Below, piece after piece: positions 26,780 through 34,291 of a stretch of DNA of 34,987 bases. The notes below the pieces were generated by a model. That model was not told the origin of the DNA, did not search any database, and saw nothing but the letters and a program-made list of their open reading frames with translations. The stretch's first letter is position 1; the number at the start of each line of letters is the position of its first letter. Where the stretch lies: NCBI GenBank assembly GCA_937900515.1, contig CALCCU010000199.1:1-34987 (forward strand), given 5' to 3'. The DNA comes from an uncultured Gammaproteobacteria bacterium (GTDB lineage Bacteria; Pseudomonadota; Gammaproteobacteria; Nitrosococcales; Methylophagaceae). The position numbers and the translations under genes are program-made.

Positions 26780-27655
26780 ATGAGCGAAAATAAAAAACGA
26801 CAACAGGATGAGTTTAGCTATCGTTATCCACATAAAGTCTATGGTAGTTTGCCAGGTGTTCATCAAGGTAAATCATTAGGGACGGGGGATAGTTTCGCAG
26901 GCTTTTCCGATCTGTTTGATTATCCTGATCCTCGACGCTTAGATTTGCGTGCAACGATCCGTGACAATATGGCGACAGGTAACGATAATTATCTAGTTAA
27001 GCGTTATCAACAGCGGTCTCCGATTACGTTATGGATGATGGCTGATTTATCACGTTCGATGGCGATATCTAATGTCAATCATGAGCAATTAGCCAATTTA
27101 ACTGAGTTAGTGGCACATTCTGCTGTGGGCTTAGGTGATAGGTTTGGTTTGGCTGGCTTTGATTCAGGCCTTCGTCACGATGTTCACATGATGCCTACAC
27201 GCCAACGAAGCATGCCACTCATTGCTGCAGATATGATTCGAGATGCGGGACCTGCAACAACAGCAGGTGTTGATGGGTTGATTCATGCGGCTAATATGAT
27301 TACGAGTAAACATGCAATTGTGTTTTTAGCTTCTGATTTCTGCTGTGACATTAATGTAATTGATAAAGCATTGAGGCAGTTATCACGTTATACCGTCGTA
27401 CCCGTAGTGTGGCAGCATGATGATGTGAACCATTTACCATCCCATGCCGGCTGGACAGAAATGTGTGATTCAGAAACGGGCGAACGACGTAGTGTTTGGA
27501 TGAGACCAAGCATTAAAAAACGTTGGAAGCAAACGATGGATGAGCATTTTGAACAGTTAACCGCCTGCTTTATGCGTCATCGAGTCAGACCTTTATTTAC
27601 TGATGGTGATGTCACGGGTGAACAGCTAACAAACTACTTTTTAGGTAGGAAATAA
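26780..27655 (+). CDS. mxaS: MxaS: DUF58-type protein of the methanol dehydrogenase cluster
   Basis: 291 aa, soluble. The N-terminus EFSYRYPHKVYGSLPGVHQG leads into DPRRLDLRATIRDN, matching the DUF58 D-x-R-xx-D region. A VWA-like MIDAS follows at Asp89-Ser91-Ser93 (WMMADLSRSM), then RFGLAGFDSGLRHDVHM and AIVFLASDFCCD. Paralogue of the DUF58 protein at 17.3-18.2 kb. Positioned between mxaR and mxaA as in known mxa clusters, where it is needed for assembly of active, calcium-loaded methanol dehydrogenase. AAGGG serves as ribosome site. mxaA begins 2 bases after its stop. Confidence 0.9.
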   Translation: MSENKKRQQDEFSYRYPHKVYGSLPGVHQGKSLGTGDSFAGFSDLFDYPDPRRLDLRATIRDNMATGNDNYLVKRYQQRSPITLWMMADLSRSMAISNVNHEQLANLTELVAHSAVGLGDRFGLAGFDSGLRHDVHMMPTRQRSMPLIAADMIRDAGPATTAGVDGLIHAANMITSKHAIVFLASDFCCDINVIDKALRQLSRYTVVPVVWQHDDVNHLPSHAGWTEMCDSETGERRSVWMRPSIKKRWKQTMDEHFEQLTACFMRHRVRPLFTDGDVTGEQLTNYFLGRK

Positions 27656-27657
27656 TA

Positions 27658-28521
27658 ATGAGAAATTTAAGATACCAAGTCTTAAAATACGTGATGATGA
27701 TTGTCTTCACGTTTTATGCAGGAATGAGTAACGCCACAGAAGATATGCTTAATGTATCTGTGGATCGTACATGGGGATTAGTACTCGGTGATGATCTTAC
27801 TGTAAGGGTTGATCTGAGTGAATTATCAGTAGGTCTTGATAAATCCAGCCTACCTCAAGTAGAACAGCGTTATGGCACGTGGTTGTATTTGAGAGATGTG
27901 GAGCAAACAGCTGATCAATTAGCACTTCATTATCTTATTGTGAATGTTCCCATTAAGAACACCACAATTGATACGCCTAAGTTTGATGTGAAACAAAGTG
28001 ATGAAAAATGGCTGACTATACCAGCACAACAAATCACCATTGGACCATCATTAGCGGTAGAAGGTGGCGTGAGTAATATCGATGTTAAACCTGATATGAA
28101 ACCAACACTTATCGCAACGATTGAAACTGAAAATCAGCTAAAGCTAGCAGGCATTATTGCAGCTGTTTCTCTGTTGATGTTGGCCTTATGGCATTTTGGC
28201 TGGAAAACTAAAAATCGTCAGCCTTTTGCACAAGCGGTTCATGAATTATCTCGCTTTAAACTTCACACTGTTACAGCAGATGAAGCAGCTCGTGTTCTGC
28301 ATACGGCATTTAATAGCACAGCAGGCACGGTAGTGGTATATGGCAAATTAGATGGCTTGTTTGTGCAACATTCATGGTTACAACCACTGCAAGCAGAGAT
28401 CGAAGCATTCTACCAACAATCAGAACAGCACTTTTTTGCGAGAAATTCGCAACAAGGCCCTGATATTGATAGCGTGAGAAAGCTTGCTAAAGCGTGCCGT
28501 TCGAAGGAGATGCTAGCATGA
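27658..28521 (+). CDS. mxaA: MxaA: membrane protein for methanol dehydrogenase calcium insertion
   Basis: 287 aa. Signal peptide 1-26 (hydrophobic VMMIVFTFYAGMSNA, cleavage near Ala26), then a periplasmic domain to about 160 (LNVSVDRTWGLVLGDDLTVR, RYGTWLYLRDVEQT, KWLTIPAQQITIGPS). One TM helix (about 163-181, AGIIAAVSLLMLALWHFGW) leads to a cytoplasmic domain with RFKLHTVTADEAARVLHTAF. The rough plan, one TM plus a small helical cytoplasmic domain, recalls the DUF4381/BatD parts of the Bat operon. In Methylobacterium, mxaA mutants make calcium-free methanol dehydrogenase. The stop overlaps the mxaC ATG. Confidence 0.88.
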   Translation: MRNLRYQVLKYVMMIVFTFYAGMSNATEDMLNVSVDRTWGLVLGDDLTVRVDLSELSVGLDKSSLPQVEQRYGTWLYLRDVEQTADQLALHYLIVNVPIKNTTIDTPKFDVKQSDEKWLTIPAQQITIGPSLAVEGGVSNIDVKPDMKPTLIATIETENQLKLAGIIAAVSLLMLALWHFGWKTKNRQPFAQAVHELSRFKLHTVTADEAARVLHTAFNSTAGTVVVYGKLDGLFVQHSWLQPLQAEIEAFYQQSEQHFFARNSQQGPDIDSVRKLAKACRSKEMLA

Positions 28522-29537
28522 GTATGTTAGGTATACAGTGGACATCACCCATGATGTTAATACTGCTACCTTTGCTACTGCTGCCATGGTTTACCCATAA
28601 CCAAGATAAGACGGTGGCATGGACGAGCTTTGTCCCTGTCGACTCTTTATCTAATGTAATTGGTATGGGGCTTAAGCTATTGGCATCTGCCGTAATAGCG
28701 AGCTTAGTTATTACATTGGCAGGGCCATACATGCCTGAACAGAAAGTTGAGCGAGTGGGAAGTGGTGCTGAGGTGGTTATCTTAGTCGATCGTAGTCGAA
28801 GTATGGATGATCCATTCTCGACGCGAGGTAAAGCATTAGCGGTTAATCGTACGGTGGGTAAGGGTGACAGTAAGCGTCGCATAGCTAAAAAATATTTGAT
28901 GGAGTTTGTTAATAAACGTCCTGATGATCGCTTTGGCTTTGTATTGTTTAGTGATAAATCACTTGATTTATTACCACTTAGTTATAACAAAGAGTCGATT
29001 AGACAAACCATTAATGCCAGTGCTTTAGGCAAAGGTTTATCTGAAACTAATATTGCTAAAGCGATGATTACTGCGGCTGAGATGTATAGCCAAGAAGATT
29101 ATCGAGGTTCAAGAACTGTTTTATTAGTATCTGATGGTGGCCAAGAGTTTTCTGAAGAAAATAAGCAAAAAATTGCTGAGATGTATAAACGTGAAAACTT
29201 AACCTTGTATTGGGTCTATATGCGATCCACTACTGGACTCAGTCTACAAGAAGAAGGTGAGGGTGACTCTTGGAAAAACACGCCAGAAAAACGATTGCAT
29301 AGCTTTTTCAAAGGGCTAGGTGTGCCATATAAAGTCTTTGAAATTGAATCAGTAAAAAGCTTTTCTGAAGCAATTGATACGATTGATAAACAAGAAAGCC
29401 AAACACTAATTGTGGATGAAATTATTCCACGTGAAATAAAAACAGCGCCGTTTTTTATATTAGCAATGATAACCATGATGTTATTAGTTTTTGCACAATT
29501 TTATACGGCATGGGGAGTGAGAAAAGCATATGAATAA
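28518..29537 (+). CDS. mxaC: MxaC: membrane VWA-domain protein
   Basis: 339 aa from ATG 28518, chosen because GGAG lies about 9 bases upstream and ATGA overlaps the mxaA stop; an upstream in-frame codon at 28494 lies inside mxaA. TM about 12-25 and 52-70, VWA domain with Asp91-Ser93-Ser95 (ILVDRSRSMDD), Thr in SETNIAKAM and Asp in VSDGGQEF as further MIDAS ligands, and a C-terminal TM. Topology and motifs are the BatA type. It is the cluster-embedded copy; a close paralogue lies at 22576-23607. Expected to act with MxaR, S, A, K and L at the membrane. Confidence 0.92.
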   Translation: MSMLGIQWTSPMMLILLPLLLLPWFTHNQDKTVAWTSFVPVDSLSNVIGMGLKLLASAVIASLVITLAGPYMPEQKVERVGSGAEVVILVDRSRSMDDPFSTRGKALAVNRTVGKGDSKRRIAKKYLMEFVNKRPDDRFGFVLFSDKSLDLLPLSYNKESIRQTINASALGKGLSETNIAKAMITAAEMYSQEDYRGSRTVLLVSDGGQEFSEENKQKIAEMYKRENLTLYWVYMRSTTGLSLQEEGEGDSWKNTPEKRLHSFFKGLGVPYKVFEIESVKSFSEAIDTIDKQESQTLIVDEIIPREIKTAPFFILAMITMMLLVFAQFYTAWGVRKAYE

Positions 29538-30069
29538 ATCATTATATTTAGCACATTGGTTATTAGTTGCTATTGCAGTGATCAGTTTAGGATTTATTGC
29601 GACGACTAGTTACAATTTATGGCAGACCAAGAAAATTAATGCCTTTATTAGTGGAGAGGCTCAAACAGAAGAAGTGCCTGAGCATTTAAAAGCACAATTT
29701 GCTCAAGCATTTAATGATGCCAAGCAAGGTAATAAGGAGCAAGCCCTAGCACTTTTGACTAAAGTACTAGAAAGTAATCAACCAGAAGTAGAAGCAGCTG
29801 CGTATTTTAATAGGGCTAATATCCATCTACGTGAAGCCCAAGCACTAGCGTCAGATGATTCTGCTCGTATTTCCTTATTAGGATTAGCAAAACAAGATTA
29901 TCGTAGTGCATTGTTAGTTAATTCAAACTTATGGGATGCTCGCTATAATTTAGAATTAGCTTTATTAATGGCTCCTGAAGAACCAGAAATAGTACAAAGC
30001 ATCAAGAAGGGTAGAAACTCAGCAAGTGTTGTGGTTAAAGCTGTTGGCTTTAGGGTTGATCTACCATGA
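29530..30069 (+). CDS. mxaK: MxaK: TPR-like accessory protein of methanol dehydrogenase
   Basis: 179 aa. N-terminal TM anchor (about 8-30, HWLLVAIAVISLGFIATTSY), then a helical region with TPR-like units (HLKAQFAQAFNDAKQGNKEQ, AAAYFNRANIHLREA, AKQDYRSALLVNSNLWDARY, NLELALLMAPEEPE). It overlaps mxaC by 8 bases and mxaL by 4, so expression is coupled. It stands where a BatC/TPR component would in a Bat operon. MxaK is needed for calcium insertion in Methylobacterium. Called from position and shape; the sequence is poorly conserved in general. Confidence 0.85.
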   Translation: MNKSLYLAHWLLVAIAVISLGFIATTSYNLWQTKKINAFISGEAQTEEVPEHLKAQFAQAFNDAKQGNKEQALALLTKVLESNQPEVEAAAYFNRANIHLREAQALASDDSARISLLGLAKQDYRSALLVNSNLWDARYNLELALLMAPEEPEIVQSIKKGRNSASVVVKAVGFRVDLP

Positions 30070-30992
30070 AATTATCTTACCAATCTAGAATCACAGCCTC
30101 TGCGGTGCTGATGCTGGTAGTGGTTTTATTAATCATGGCTTCATTATGGTTTCCACGTACCGATCGTACCGTGAAGGTAATGGACTTATTATTTGTTCTT
30201 GATATTACACAAAGTATGGATGTAGAGGATGTTGATTTAAATGGTCAACAAGTGAGTCGAATAACATGGGCAAAAGAATACACCAAGCAAGTGTTACAAC
30301 AACTGCCTTGTGGTTCGCATGTTGGTCTTGCAGCTTTTAGTGAGTCACGTAGTTTAGTGTTAATAAACCCTGTTGAAATCTGTGAAAGCTATAATGACCT
30401 AAGCCAAATGCTGGCGAAGATAGATGGTTCGATGGCATGGGCATTATCCAGTGAAGTATCTAAAGCGGTATTTGGTGCGATCAATCAAGCTAAGCTGATG
30501 GATCCAAGTCCTGATGTTGTATTTATTACTGATGGTCATGAAGCGCCACCTTTACATGCTGAGTTATATCCTAAGTATAAAAAGAAATTAGGTGATGTTT
30601 CTGGTATCTTTGTAGGTGTCGGTGGTGAAAAATTATTACCGATTCCTAAACATGATTTTGATGGTACTCGTAATGGTTTCTGGGAAGAGAATGATGTAAT
30701 GCATGAGGATGTGTATGCCTCACTACGAAGTGATCAATCAACACGTGGCCAGAGACCTCGAACGGAACATTTATCATCACAAAAAGTAGGCCACATACAA
30801 GGTTTAGCAGACATGTTAAATTTTGAAGTGGTGACTTCACCTACTAAAGCGTCGACAGTGCTAAATACATTGCAGCAAAAAGTAAAAACACGTGACCAAG
30901 TAGTCAGTTATAACTGGGCACCATGGTTTGCTTCTATCGCTCTAATCTTATTGGTACTTTTGTACTTCCCGCTTAGGTTTTTTCGAGACTAA
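30066..30992 (+). CDS. mxaL: MxaL: membrane VWA-domain protein
   Basis: 308 aa. TM about 10-28, VWA domain with MIDAS Asp46-Thr48-Ser50 (FVLDITQSMDVEDVD), VGLAAFSESRSLVLINPV, SKAVFGAINQAKLMDPSPDV and VVFITDGHEAPP (second-motif Asp), and a C-terminal TM (WFASIALILLVLLYFPLRFF). BatB-like layout, without the Gln-rich tail. Last gene of the visible mxa operon; a hairpin follows. mxaD, mxaE and mxaH, which often come next, are absent, and the DNA beyond changes character. Confidence 0.9.
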   Translation: MKLSYQSRITASAVLMLVVVLLIMASLWFPRTDRTVKVMDLLFVLDITQSMDVEDVDLNGQQVSRITWAKEYTKQVLQQLPCGSHVGLAAFSESRSLVLINPVEICESYNDLSQMLAKIDGSMAWALSSEVSKAVFGAINQAKLMDPSPDVVFITDGHEAPPLHAELYPKYKKKLGDVSGIFVGVGGEKLLPIPKHDFDGTRNGFWEENDVMHEDVYASLRSDQSTRGQRPRTEHLSSQKVGHIQGLADMLNFEVVTSPTKASTVLNTLQQKVKTRDQVVSYNWAPWFASIALILLVLLYFPLRFFRD

Positions 30993-31004
30993 GTTATTAA
31001 TTAA

Positions 31005-31036
31005 TAAAGAGCCATTCATAAGAGAATGGCTCTTTA
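31005..31036. terminator. Hairpin after mxaL, probable terminator
   Basis: TAAAGAGCCATTC (31005-31017), 6-base loop, GAATGGCTCTTTA (31024-31036): a perfect 13-bp stem. The T run is short (CTTT), so termination strength is uncertain. Symmetric, so it could serve the minus-strand TPR gene as well. Confidence 0.75.
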
Positions 31037-31064
31037 AAATTGTCAACTTCAAGTAAATTACACT

Positions 31065-31083
31065 CTATAACGGCCTGTTAGGT
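31065..31083. other. Facing attC-like half sites, possible decayed recombination site
   Basis: CTATAAC (31065-31071) and GTTAGGT (31077-31083) face each other 5 bases apart. GTTAGGT fits the GTTRRRY core of integron sites. A true attC needs much more between the boxes, so at most this is a deleted remnant at the edge of the cassette-like region. Confidence 0.25.
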
Positions 31084-31134
31084 TTTATTTATAAACATAA
31101 GAATCGAACAATTAACCTATATTGAGCAGGCTTA

Positions 31135-32013
31135 CTACGCTAATGAATCTGTGTCATTGATTAAAGTTTGGAACATATGATTAGATCTCAGTTTATCGAA
31201 ATACACTTCATTCTTTATTTCATCTTTTAGCGACTCCGTCAGGCTGATAGCCACTTGTATATCAGCTAATGCCTCATCTTCTTGCTCTAGTAATGCCTTA
31301 GCACAAGCTCTCTGCCAATAGGCCAAGGCATAAGTTCCATCATTTTCTATTGCCTGGTCTGATAATGACAGCGCCCATTTTACTTCCCCTAAATCTAATA
31401 AAGAATCAGCCTTATAGGTAAGTGCCTCAGTGTCATCAGGTTTAATTTCTAAAATATGATCATATATATTGATCTTTTCTTGTTCGCTTTTTTCAAGTCC
31501 CGCTCTCATCCATAACGAATGTATTAAGTTTGAATTGGACACTTCTTCTTGGGTCGCTATTATTTGCTCTGAACGATTCTTTAACTTACTTTCTAATTCA
31601 TTTAACCTATTTTCGTATTCGTTAGTTAGTATTGATAACTTTTCAGATGTAATAGATTCTATGTTGTCTTTTATATCGCGCAATGATTTCCACCCAAGAA
31701 AAACCAGGACAGAAGCAGCAGCAGTGATTATATAAAAAATGATATTTGTCGTGTCAGCGGTATATCTTATAACTCTATCCGAAGAATCTAGTTTTGCATC
31801 AGCAACTTTCTGGCTGACTTCAACTCTCAGGGTAGATTGCTCCATACGTAATTGCTTCAGCTCATCGAGAATATATCTTTCAATAAACGGCTTAAATAAT
31901 GGTTCAGTGAGTGTTTCTTCGGGTTGTTCAATTACCTCTTGGGCATATAAATTAATGCTAAGACCTGAGAGTGTAATGATTAGCATCAGTAAAATATGGT
32001 TCACTTTAAACAT
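31135..32013 (-). CDS. TPR-containing membrane protein, unknown function
   Basis: 292 aa. Signal peptide 1-24 (HILLMLIITLSGLSINLYA), a periplasmic segment of about 65 residues, one TM helix (about 92-108, IIFYIITAAASVLVFLGW), then a coiled coil (SITSEKLSILTNEYENRLNE) and a TPR region (IYDHILEIKPDDTEALTYKA, DLGEVKWALSLSDQAIEND, AYWQRACAKALLEQEDEALA). I recognise no specific family. It sits alone on the minus strand behind mxaL, and an attC-like element lies 20-100 bases upstream of its start, so it reads like a cassette gene. The ribosome site is weak. Confidence 0.8.
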   Translation of the reverse strand: MFKVNHILLMLIITLSGLSINLYAQEVIEQPEETLTEPLFKPFIERYILDELKQLRMEQSTLRVEVSQKVADAKLDSSDRVIRYTADTTNIIFYIITAAASVLVFLGWKSLRDIKDNIESITSEKLSILTNEYENRLNELESKLKNRSEQIIATQEEVSNSNLIHSLWMRAGLEKSEQEKINIYDHILEIKPDDTEALTYKADSLLDLGEVKWALSLSDQAIENDGTYALAYWQRACAKALLEQEDEALADIQVAISLTESLKDEIKNEVYFDKLRSNHMFQTLINDTDSLA

Positions 32014-32035
32014 TTGATTGTACCGTCCTATACGA

Positions 32036-32119
32036 ATCTAACGTCCTACTAAGCGGACGTAATGGAGCAGCGAAGCTGCATAATGGAGATGAAGTTACGA
32101 GTTGAGAAACGTGTTATGT
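32036..32119 (-). other. Candidate attC-like site between TPR gene and thioredoxin-like gene
   Basis: Read on the minus strand it opens with ACATAAC and closes with GTTAGAT, which fits the GTTRRRY core box exactly. Between them is a central hairpin GCAGC-TTC-GCTGC (32067-32079). The 3' arm CGCTTAGTAGGACGTTAG resembles the usual attC 3' arm, and ACGTCC/GGACGT (32041-32060) forms another stem. Length 84 bases, within the attC range. It lies where an attC should: just after one minus-strand gene and before the next. Long-range arm pairing is imperfect. Confidence 0.4.
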
Positions 32120-32130
32120 ACTTTGAGCTA

Positions 32131-32361
32131 CTACAACCATTGAGATATTGTTTTTTTGTCAGGTACAGATCCAGAATGCACCAGATGGTTATCTATTACT
32201 ACAGCAGGTGTTTTCATTACGCCATATTCAAGCATAACTTGAGGACTCGACTCCTTGACTATATTAACCTGAATACCATCTTCATTAGCCACTTCCTCAA
32301 TAAGCTCAGCTACCTTCACGCATTTTGCGCATCCACTCCCAAGCACTTTAATTTCTTTCAT
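32131..32361 (-). CDS. Small thioredoxin-like redox protein
   Basis: 76 aa from ATG 32361 (MKEIKVLGSGCAKC), with AAGGAG 5-8 bases upstream. Active-site Cys11-Ala-Lys-Cys14, cis-proline region MKTPAVVI, and the GxxP ending (SGSVPDKKTI) typical of the minimal redox-active disulfide proteins (TM0996/MTH895 type). It starts 10 bases after the permease stop. Permease plus thioredoxin-like protein is a recurrent pair; the small protein may reduce or deliver a thiol-binding substrate such as a metal or metalloid. That role is inference. Confidence 0.88.
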   Translation of the reverse strand: MKEIKVLGSGCAKCVKVAELIEEVANEDGIQVNIVKESSPQVMLEYGVMKTPAVVIDNHLVHSGSVPDKKTISQWL

Positions 32362-32371
32362 ACGCTTCTCC

Positions 32372-33355
32372 TTATAATACATAGACCATATTGATGAACC
32401 ACCCGACTAGGGTGAATGAAATGAGTAAAATCATAAAAATAATCGCTACAAGTTTCCAAGTCATCACTTGTTTTAACAATATAAATTCTGGAAAGCTTGC
32501 GGCGACGGTACTCATGCAAAATGCTAAGGTCGTACCGAGTGGAAGCCCTTTAACAATCAAACTTTCCATCACTGGAATCACTCCCGTAGCATTCGAATAC
32601 AATGGAATCCCAGCCAACACCGCCATTGGGACTGACCACCATTGTCCACTACCCAAATTTTGTTCAAACCAATTTTCAGGAATAAAGCCATGCAAGGCGG
32701 CACCTAGCCCAACCCCTATAAACACCCATTTCCACACCCGACCTAGTATGTCCAACAATTCAGTTTTAGCAAAATCATGACGTTCAATAAACGAAAGCTT
32801 GGCTCTGTAACTATGATTACTGCCAGATACTACCCCTGTTTGATAAGCTTTGAGTGCGAAAGGTTGCAGTAGTTTTTCGGCGCGAATTAAATCGAGGAAA
32901 ACACCACCGGCAATACCGATTGCCATTCCAACCATCACATAAACAAGCGTTATTTTCCAGCCAACAAGACTCAATAATAGCAAAACAGCCACTTCATTAA
33001 TAAGTGGAGATGTTAATAGAAATGACATTGTGATCCCGATCGGGATACCTGCAGAAGTAAAACCAAGAAATACAGGTATGCTTGAGCAAGAGCAGAAGGG
33101 CGTTATAGCCCCGAATGTTGATCCCATGAAATAGCCGAAGAATTTATTATTCTCGGCTAAATAATCTCGCACCCTCTCAATATCGAGGGAGGCCCTAACA
33201 AGCGCAATGGCATAAATCATCAAGATCAAAAGGAAAAATATCTTTGTAGTATCTTCGATGAAAAACTGGACTGCTTCCCCTAGTTTGGAGTCTGAAGCCA
33301 GACCAAATAAATCGTAGGTCAGCCAGTCTGCTAATGTTGTAAAAATTGATAACAT
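32372..33355 (-). CDS. Predicted permease, PF03773 (YraQ/ArsP-like) family
   Basis: 327 aa, about eight TM helices. The family signature GAITPFCSCSSIPVFLGFTS (about 80-99) and the duplicated second-half motif GIPLYSNATGVIPVMESLIV are both present, as are TSPLINEVAVLLL and FPEFILL. Homologues include ArsP, which exports organoarsenicals, and many uncharacterised members. No arsR or ars genes are adjacent, so the substrate is open. Cotranscribed with the downstream thioredoxin-like gene. The start ATG at 33355 is about 10 bases after an attC-like element; no clear Shine-Dalgarno was seen. Confidence 0.88.
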   Translation of the reverse strand: MLSIFTTLADWLTYDLFGLASDSKLGEAVQFFIEDTTKIFFLLILMIYAIALVRASLDIERVRDYLAENNKFFGYFMGSTFGAITPFCSCSSIPVFLGFTSAGIPIGITMSFLLTSPLINEVAVLLLLSLVGWKITLVYVMVGMAIGIAGGVFLDLIRAEKLLQPFALKAYQTGVVSGSNHSYRAKLSFIERHDFAKTELLDILGRVWKWVFIGVGLGAALHGFIPENWFEQNLGSGQWWSVPMAVLAGIPLYSNATGVIPVMESLIVKGLPLGTTLAFCMSTVAASFPEFILLKQVMTWKLVAIIFMILLISFTLVGWFINMVYVL

Positions 33356-33364
33356 GATGATTTC

Positions 33365-33455
33365 TCATAATCGTTTACCCCTTTAAAGAAGGGAAGAGGA
33401 CCTTTTGCAGCGTCCCAAGTGAGTGGAACGTACGGAATTGAAATCCTTGTTATGC
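33365..33455 (-). other. Candidate attC-like site upstream of the permease
   Basis: On the minus strand: GCATAAC (33455-33449, RYYYAAC-like) begins the element, followed by AAGGATTTCAATTCC. A GTTCCACTCACTTGGGAC stem-loop comes next, then CCCTTCTTTAAAGGGG and an ending ATTATGA where GTTATGA would be canonical. The 5' half closely resembles the gammaproteobacterial attC arm style (AACAAGG...CACTGGGACG). 91 bases long. It lies 22 bases after the stop of the DUF3592-like remnant and 9 before the permease start, the classic cassette spacing. Confidence 0.42.
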
Positions 33456-33477
33456 TGTTTGCTGGCTTTTATTGTCA

Positions 33478-33795
33478 TTAACTAATTATCTCATGCCATG
33501 CATAAACCGTTACAGAAGCACCTGCAATAAGCCCTATAGTTGAAAGAGTAAGTCCGCTATAAGATTTTTCTCCTAGCTCTGAAATCAATCCCGACTCTTG
33601 AGAGGGTATTGAATTGTAGTAAACACTAATAGTACTTGCTACAGGACTGTTTTGTGCAAGTTTGAACGTTTTTGGGAATACCTGAGTGTAAAATATAACT
33701 CTATGAGAAGTGTAAGAAATGCCATTGACTTTATACTCATAGCTTACCGAAAAATTCTCAGCATCTTGAAGTACCCCATCTACGTAGCGCTTACC
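33478..33795 (-). pseudogene. DUF3592-like remnant (5' truncated)
   Basis: The frame from 33795 down to TAA at 33478-33480 is open for 105 codons and reads as a coherent protein end: FSVSYEYKVNGISYTSHRVI, SVYYNSIPSQESGLI, then a C-terminal TM (GLTLSTIGLIAGASVTVYAW). The YEYxVNGxxYxSxR and VYYNxxxPxxS pattern plus terminal TM is the DUF3592 layout. There is no ATG, GTG or TTG near the 5' end, and in-frame stops lie just upstream (TAG 33796-33798, TGA 33826-33828), so the N-terminal half is missing or broken. An assembly or sequencing error could also explain this. Confidence 0.5.
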
Positions 33796-33878
33796 CTAAA
33801 GTTGTACTTCGGTGTTTCCTCTTTGTCATTTTTGCCTTATTAGGGCTGCAAACTCTGGTATAAAGTTCACCTTTGGTC

Positions 33879-34085
33879 TTATGAATGATCCACCCATTTC
33901 CTGAACGAAAATAATCCTTGCTCCTCAAGGAAATCAACCTGTGCATATGTTGCTTCTCCTAAGTGAGTACGTGATGCACGCACTTTAACAAAAAGACATT
34001 CCACTGGGGGCTTATGATGACAACTAGCTAAAGTGGCAAATGATACGAGGCTATTACGATATTCTTGAGCATTGTTAACAGACAT
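33879..34085 (-). CDS. Small ORF of unknown function, possibly degenerate
   Basis: 68 codons starting MSVNNAQEYRNSLVSFATLA and ending FRKWVDHS. I recognise no family. There is no ribosome site, and a TAG stands directly before the ATG. A shift of one frame near its end continues as GGSFIRPKVNFIPEFAAL before a stop, so it may be part of a decayed gene. Minus-strand, like the other genes of this accessory segment. Real coding status is doubtful. Confidence 0.3.
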   Translation of the reverse strand: MSVNNAQEYRNSLVSFATLASCHHKPPVECLFVKVRASRTHLGEATYAQVDFLEEQGLFSFRKWVDHS

Positions 34086-34087
34086 CT

Positions 34088-34134
34088 ACCGTGATACTTC
34101 ATTACGGTGAATACCCGATGATACTACACCGTGA
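34088..34134. repeat. ACCGTGA repeats and dyad upstream of the small minus-strand ORF
   Basis: ACCGTGAT-ACTTC-ATTACGGT (34088-34108) is a near-perfect dyad, and ACCGTGA recurs at 34128-34134, 40 bases from the first copy. GATACT also occurs twice between them. It may be an operator. The rest of the gap up to the gene at 34292 is AT-rich, with a TTGACA at 34182-34187 and no convincing -10. Confidence 0.35.
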
Positions 34135-34291
34135 GAATCTCCTTATTGAATGTAAGTAATTAAAAACACTAATGAAATAAATTGACAAAAATAGTCGGTT
34201 ATTTCTCATTTACACCCTATGCAAGTGTAGAATTTTAACTTTATAATGCCATTAAATGGATGTTCCTTGTAAAAAGGGAGTGGGGTGAAAT

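Noticed and set aside
32062-32394. Plus-strand 110-codon open frame
   Set aside because: It lies antisense to the attC-like element and the thioredoxin-like gene, which has a clear family motif and a good ribosome site.
33652-33843. Plus-strand 63-codon open frame with hydrophobic stretches
   Set aside because: Antisense to the DUF3592-like remnant; the minus frame has recognisable protein patterning and this one does not.
33820-33890. A third attC-like element between the small ORF and the DUF3592 remnant
   Set aside because: CATAAG and GCCCTAATAAGGC vaguely fit, but no proper core box is present and the similarity is too weak to list.
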